From the NCBI GenBank assembly GCA_007116755.1, contig SKHU01000135.1, positions 1-18,778 of the forward strand: 18,778 nt of DNA, in the 5' to 3' direction. Shown here piece after piece: positions 14,010 through 18,778 of this stretch (position 1 is the first letter of the stretch; each line of letters starts with the position of its first letter). This DNA comes from Alphaproteobacteria bacterium. Its GTDB lineage: Bacteria; Pseudomonadota; Alphaproteobacteria; Micavibrionales; CSBR16-224. The notes under the pieces were generated by a model. That model did no database searches. It saw only the letters and a list, made by a program, of their open reading frames with translations, and was not told the DNA's origin. Made by a program: the position numbers and the translations under genes.

Positions 14010-16145
14010 CTAACGCTCTCTCTTCTTTTTCTTTTTCTTCTTCTTTTTGCCGGAAGAACCGCTGTCCTGCCTGTCCGCATCACCGTCCTGTTTCTTTTTG
14101 CGGCGTTTTTTGCGGCTGGCATTTTCCCCCGCCTCTCCGGATTCGGCATTTTCAGGGTCTCCCTCTGCTTCCTCCTCATCATATTCGGCGCGGATTTTCT
14201 TTTCCAGCTCCTGCGCTTCGGCCGCCGGATTGTCAAGACGGCCGCGAATAAGGGAAACAGGTATGCCAAGCTTCCGCATAATCACATATTGCTGGAAGAC
14301 GGTCAGCACGTTGTTCCACGTCCAGTAAATCACCAGACCTGCGGCAAAAGGTGCCAGAATAATGGTGAAAAGATAAGGGAAATAGTTCTTGATCATCGCC
14401 TGCGTTTTATCCGTCGGTTTCGGGCTCATGCGATTCATCCAGTACATGCTGAGCCCCATCAGACACGGCCACGCGCCGATACTCATCCAGACCGGTACGT
14501 TATAGGGCAACAAACCGAACAGGTTGAAAAACGCTGTCGGGTCGCGCGCCGACAAATCATCGATCCAGCCCCAGAACGGCACATGCCGCAACATGACATT
14601 GGTCAAAATAACTTTATAGAGCGAGAAGAAAATCGGAATCTGGATCAGCATCGGCCAGCACCCCGAAAGCGGATTAATATCCTCCCGCTGATACAGATTC
14701 AGCAATTCCTGCTGCATACGTTCACGGTTATGGCCGTAACGTTCTTTCAGCACACGCATATGCGGCCCCAGAATCGACATTTTCGACATCGAGGTAAAGG
14801 CGCGGTTGCTCAGCGGAAAAGTCAGGATTTTCAAAATCACCGTCAGAACCAGAATGCCGATACCGATATGCCCCGTAGTCTCGCCCAGCCATGTCAGCAA
14901 CAGAAACATCGGCTTGGTCAAAATCCACCAGATACCGAAATCAATCGCCAGTTCCAGATTCTGGATTCCGTAGTTTTTCTGATATTTTCTCAGCACGCGC
15001 ACATCCTTAACACCGGCGTAAAGCCGCATTTCGTGCCGTGCCGCGTCGCCCGGCGGCAGATGATAGCCGCTTGCGGTGATATCCGTCTGATATGTCACCG
15101 AATCGGGTGTCCCGTCGCGACGGTAGCGAATATTGCCGCGCGATTGCAGATCGGCGGGAATCAGCGCGGAAAACCAGTATTTATCGGTGAAACCGATCCA
15201 GCCGCGCGCATCATCAAAATTCTGCGTGCCGCCCAGATTGAGCCTGTCGTATTTGAGATACTCCATATCGTCATCGATCCAGCCCATCGGTCCTTCATAC
15301 AGGATGAAAAACCCCATATAATCGATCGGCTTGCCGTGACGGCGCAGCATACCGTAAGGATGCAGCGTACGGCTGCGATTGCCGTAATTGCGTGCCTCCT
15401 GCGCGACATGGAACATGTAATCGTGATCGACGGAGATAATTTTGCGGAAGATCAGATCCTCCCCGTTATCCCAGCTCAATACTGTGCGCCAGGCCATATC
15501 CTCGCGGTCTGTGGCCGGACCGGCTTCCTCGACCGTCCAGACCGTGTCTGCATCAGGAACAGTTGCGCCGTCGCGTGACACCCAGCCGAATTCCGCAAAA
15601 TAGGGACGACGCAGGGAATAGGCTTCTTCATCCTCCTCGGTGGCCAGAACGGGTCTTTCCGGCGTAAACAGGCTGACGCGTCTGTCGCGCTCAACCGTTT
15701 CGTAATGCCCGAGCAGTTGCAAATCATCGATACGGCCGCCGCGCGGCGAGATTGATCCTTCCAGCCGCCCTGTGGTGAAACTCACCCGTTCGGGTTCGGG
15801 TTCCGGTTCGGACTCTTCTATCAAATCCCAGAGATTGATCTCCCCGTCTTCGGAAATAAGACTGCCTTCATCAAAATCAATACCGGATTCGGCGGCGCGG
15901 CGGCGCGCTTCCCCCATTTGCCGGATACGGCGCTCTTCCTCTTCGGCCTGACGAAGTTCTTCGGCTTCGCGTTCGATTTCAAGCGCGGCCTGATGCTGTG
16001 CATACAGCGCCTCGCGGCGCGGCTGTTCGAAAAAAATGAAAAACACCGCCATAACCGCCATCGACAGCACCACCGCAATAATCAGATTGCCGGGCGGCAG
16101 ATCGCGCGGGTCTTCAGGGCGGCGGGGCATATTCGGCGGTGTCAT
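14010..16145 (-). CDS. yidC: Membrane protein insertase YidC, long form with charged extensions
   Basis: YidC/Oxa1 insertase of 711 residues, against about 550 in E. coli. TM1 is at 21-39. An acidic/basic, probably coiled region (40-120) leads into the periplasmic beta domain (about 120-390). The conserved five-helix core starts near 403; it contains VLTVILKILTFPLS, where K439 stands near the usual hydrophilic-groove Arg/Lys, then NPLSGCWPMLIQIPIFFSLYKV and YWTWNNVLTVFQQYVIMRKLG. After residue 640 comes a 70-residue tail, first acidic (EEEAEGDPENAES), then strongly basic and ending in nine consecutive lysines (700-708) before RER. Basic YidC/Oxa1 tails are known to contact the ribosome, which is the likely role. 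The start overlaps the yidD stop as ATGA. Confidence 0.96.
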   Translation of the reverse strand: MTPPNMPRRPEDPRDLPPGNLIIAVVLSMAVMAVFFIFFEQPRREALYAQHQAALEIEREAEELRQAEEEERRIRQMGEARRRAAESGIDFDEGSLISEDGEINLWDLIEESEPEPEPERVSFTTGRLEGSISPRGGRIDDLQLLGHYETVERDRRVSLFTPERPVLATEEDEEAYSLRRPYFAEFGWVSRDGATVPDADTVWTVEEAGPATDREDMAWRTVLSWDNGEDLIFRKIISVDHDYMFHVAQEARNYGNRSRTLHPYGMLRRHGKPIDYMGFFILYEGPMGWIDDDMEYLKYDRLNLGGTQNFDDARGWIGFTDKYWFSALIPADLQSRGNIRYRRDGTPDSVTYQTDITASGYHLPPGDAARHEMRLYAGVKDVRVLRKYQKNYGIQNLELAIDFGIWWILTKPMFLLLTWLGETTGHIGIGILVLTVILKILTFPLSNRAFTSMSKMSILGPHMRVLKERYGHNRERMQQELLNLYQREDINPLSGCWPMLIQIPIFFSLYKVILTNVMLRHVPFWGWIDDLSARDPTAFFNLFGLLPYNVPVWMSIGAWPCLMGLSMYWMNRMSPKPTDKTQAMIKNYFPYLFTIILAPFAAGLVIYWTWNNVLTVFQQYVIMRKLGIPVSLIRGRLDNPAAEAQELEKKIRAEYDEEEAEGDPENAESGEAGENASRKKRRKKKQDGDADRQDSGSSGKKKKKKKKKRER

Positions 16146-16480
16146 CGGGAAAATCTCTTTCGTTTTCGGATCTGTCCGGTTTTTATTCTGTTTTTTATTC
16201 TGGCGCTGTCTGCAGATTGTTTTGCATGAGTTTTACCTGTTTTCTTCCACGGATTCCAGTGAAAATCATCCGGCACGGGATCATAGCCGTGCGGCCCCCA
16301 GGGATGGCATTTGGCAAAACGGATGCAAAACAGATATACGCCGCGCAATGCGCCGTGTTTTTCGACCGCCCTGCGGGCGTAACAGGAACATGTCGGCATA
16401 AAGCGGCAGCAAGGATTCGTCAGCGGCGAAATCACATATTGATAAAATTTGATCGGCAGCAGAAAGATTTTTTTGATCAT
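16142..16480 (-). CDS. yidD: Membrane protein insertion efficiency factor YidD
   Basis: A 112-residue UPF0161/YidD protein, a small inner-membrane-associated factor that aids YidC-dependent insertion. The family signature is clear: SPLTNPCCRFMPTCSCYARRAVEKHG (18-43) with its conserved cysteines, then CHPWGPHGYDPVPDDF. An N-terminal amphipathic helix (1-15) would bind the membrane. The last 30 residues are unusually basic (IKTGQIRKRKRFSR) and longer than in E. coli YidD (85 residues). It overlaps rnpA and yidC by 4 nt each (ATGA), indicating coupled translation. Confidence 0.95.
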   Translation of the reverse strand: MIKKIFLLPIKFYQYVISPLTNPCCRFMPTCSCYARRAVEKHGALRGVYLFCIRFAKCHPWGPHGYDPVPDDFHWNPWKKTGKTHAKQSADSARIKNRIKTGQIRKRKRFSR

Positions 16481-16860
16481 GCGTCCCGCACCTCTGCCGC
16501 CTGTGCGAGTTTTTTCAGCGCATAGCGCAAATCGCGGCGCAATTCGCCGAACGGTGCTTCCGCTGCCCTGTAACGCCCGATCAGAATGACATCGCCGCCG
16601 CGTACGCCGTCTTCTGCAAAAAATTCCGGCAGAATCTCGCGCGCCAATGCACGCAAACGCCGCTTGATGCGGTTGCGCCGCACGGCATTGCCGGTTTTGC
16701 GGCTGGCGGTAAAACCCGTACGGATTTTTCTCTCCGACGTTTCCTGTGCCGTTTCATGCGGAAGATATTGCACAACAATATTATGTGTGACTTTTTTAAA
16801 GCCGCTTTGCGCAGCACGAACGAAATCCGCGCGTTTTTTAACTATGGTGATTTCTGGCAT
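16477..16860 (-). CDS. rnpA: Ribonuclease P protein component
   Basis: A 127-residue basic protein that binds the RNase P RNA and helps recognise the 5' leader of pre-tRNA. The RNR box TGNAVRRNRIKRRLRA (56-71) is unmistakable, preceded by the F-x-x-A-type start KKRADFVRAAQSG. GGAGGGAGG lies about 8 nt before the ATG. It sits 26 nt downstream of rpmH and overlaps yidD by 4 nt, the order found in most bacteria. The RNA partner gene rnpB is not in this window. Confidence 0.96.
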   Translation of the reverse strand: MPEITIVKKRADFVRAAQSGFKKVTHNIVVQYLPHETAQETSERKIRTGFTASRKTGNAVRRNRIKRRLRALAREILPEFFAEDGVRGGDVILIGRYRAAEAPFGELRRDLRYALKKLAQAAEVRDA

Positions 16861-16886
16861 AAGGGAATCCTCCCTCCCGCCGGGTT

Positions 16887-17021
16887 TTAAGCGGAAAGAC
16901 GCTTGCGCCCTTTTTGACGGCGGTTGCTCAATACGCGGCGGCCGCCGACTGTGGCCATGCGGCTGCGAAAACCGTGGCGGCGCTTGCGGACAAGGCGGCT
17001 GGGCTGAAATGTACGTTTCAT
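16887..17021 (-). CDS. rpmH: Ribosomal protein bL34
   Basis: A 44-residue, Arg/Lys-rich protein of the large ribosomal subunit. MKRTFQPSRLVRKRRHGFRSRM and a final RRVLSNRRQKGRKRLSA match the family over its whole length. The start is set by the conserved MKRT and by GGAG 7 nt upstream; the frame stays open another 60 codons upstream but that is not coding. It is the first gene of the rpmH-rnpA-yidD-yidC-engB operon. Confidence 0.98.
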   Translation of the reverse strand: MKRTFQPSRLVRKRRHGFRSRMATVGGRRVLSNRRQKGRKRLSA

Positions 17022-17105
17022 TTTAATGCTCCGTTTTTTCTTTTTTAATGCCGGTTTCCGCGTCCTGATACGCAGGATCCGGCAGAATCTCTTACCGAAG
17101 CACGG

Positions 17106-17135
17106 TTTATAGCGCGATCCTGCGCATTCTGTCAA
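17106..17135 (-). promoter_or_regulatory. Strong predicted promoter of the rpmH operon
   Basis: On the minus strand a perfect TTGACA (17130-17135) and TATAAA (17106-17111) are separated by 18 bp. Transcription would begin near 17099, giving a leader of about 78 nt. A strong housekeeping promoter fits a ribosomal protein gene. Confidence 0.7.
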
Positions 17136-17151
17136 TATAAAAGCTGTTTTT

Positions 17152-17180
17152 TTCCAAAATACAAAAAAATATGTTACAAT
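17152..17180 (+). promoter_or_regulatory. Possible clpB promoter
   Basis: TACAAT (17175-17180) has an extended -10 TG at 17172-17173 and a weak TTCCAA 17 bp upstream. It lies 99 nt before clpB. Two CGGGATG repeats exactly 30 bp apart (17189 and 17219) lie between it and the gene. No good RpoH-type site was found, although clpB is usually heat-inducible. Confidence 0.35.
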
Positions 17181-17279
17181 AAAAATATCGGGATGCTGCA
17201 ATAAGCGGGTTCCGATTCCGGGATGTCTATGGCAGAATCCTGTGAGAGAAAGAACATATATATTAAGGAGGGCCTAAGA

Positions 17280-18778
<1,499 letters not shown>

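Noticed and set aside
8434..14018. GCGTTAGGC present near the murA stop and, reversed, at the yidC-engB junction
   Set aside because: A nine-base match with no shared flanks or context is expected by chance in a window this long.
13365..15578. A 737-codon open frame on the plus strand opposite engB and yidC
   Set aside because: It is the antisense shadow of two well-conserved genes with recognisable motifs. It shows no family features and reflects codon bias that keeps the opposite frame free of stops.
17022..17279. Possible replication origin next to rpmH
   Set aside because: rpmH lies near oriC in some bacteria and this gap is AT-rich, but no DnaA-box cluster or dnaA/dnaN gene is visible.

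Overview
The window looks like chromosomal DNA from an alphaproteobacterium. Three gene orders support this: UPF0262-infA-maf-rng, rpmH-rnpA-yidD-yidC-engB, and a dnaK-dnaJ pair. The UPF0262 and IF-1 sequences are also of the alphaproteobacterial type. The genus cannot be fixed from the sequence. The divergent purine genes and the basic protein tails suggest a lineage away from the well-studied orders, but this is inference. Nearly all coding space is core housekeeping. No tRNA, rRNA, CRISPR array, insertion sequence or phage gene was seen.

Layout. (1) 1-3984, minus strand: a tightly packed purine operon purF-purE-purC-purD. The genes overlap by 4, 41 and 11 nt, and purD runs off the left edge. 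PurE and PurC are both atypical, and no purK is present in the window. (2) 4062-6680, minus: UPF0262-infA-maf-rng, closed by a clear intrinsic terminator at 4062-4084. (3) 6681-7188: a 508-bp AT-rich gene-free region with a plausible promoter and two different pairs of direct repeats, one of them with dyad symmetry. (4) 7189-8421, plus: two exported proteins. The first is a DUF4402-type protein and the second an unrecognised secreted protein with a similar pair of cysteines. This is the only accessory-looking part of the window. (5) 8459-9727, minus: murA. It is separated from dnaK by a 312-bp divergent promoter region with recognisable sigma-70 sites and an RpoH-like site. (6) 10040-13305, plus: dnaK and dnaJ, separated by a 73-bp imperfect palindromic repeat. 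(7) 13329-17021, minus: rpmH-rnpA-yidD-yidC-engB, driven by a promoter with a consensus -35 box. (8) 17280 to the right edge, plus: clpB, truncated by the window after the start of its middle domain.

Functional picture. The minus-strand operons supply purine nucleotides, translation initiation, RNA processing, ribosome assembly and membrane protein insertion. The plus strand carries the heat-shock chaperones DnaK, DnaJ and ClpB, which cooperate in disaggregation. I found no clear undescribed multi-gene system. The best candidates for a second look are the divergent PurE/PurC pair, the dnaK-dnaJ palindromic element, the exported-protein pair with its long repeat-bearing leader, and the recurrent lysine-rich C-terminal tails.
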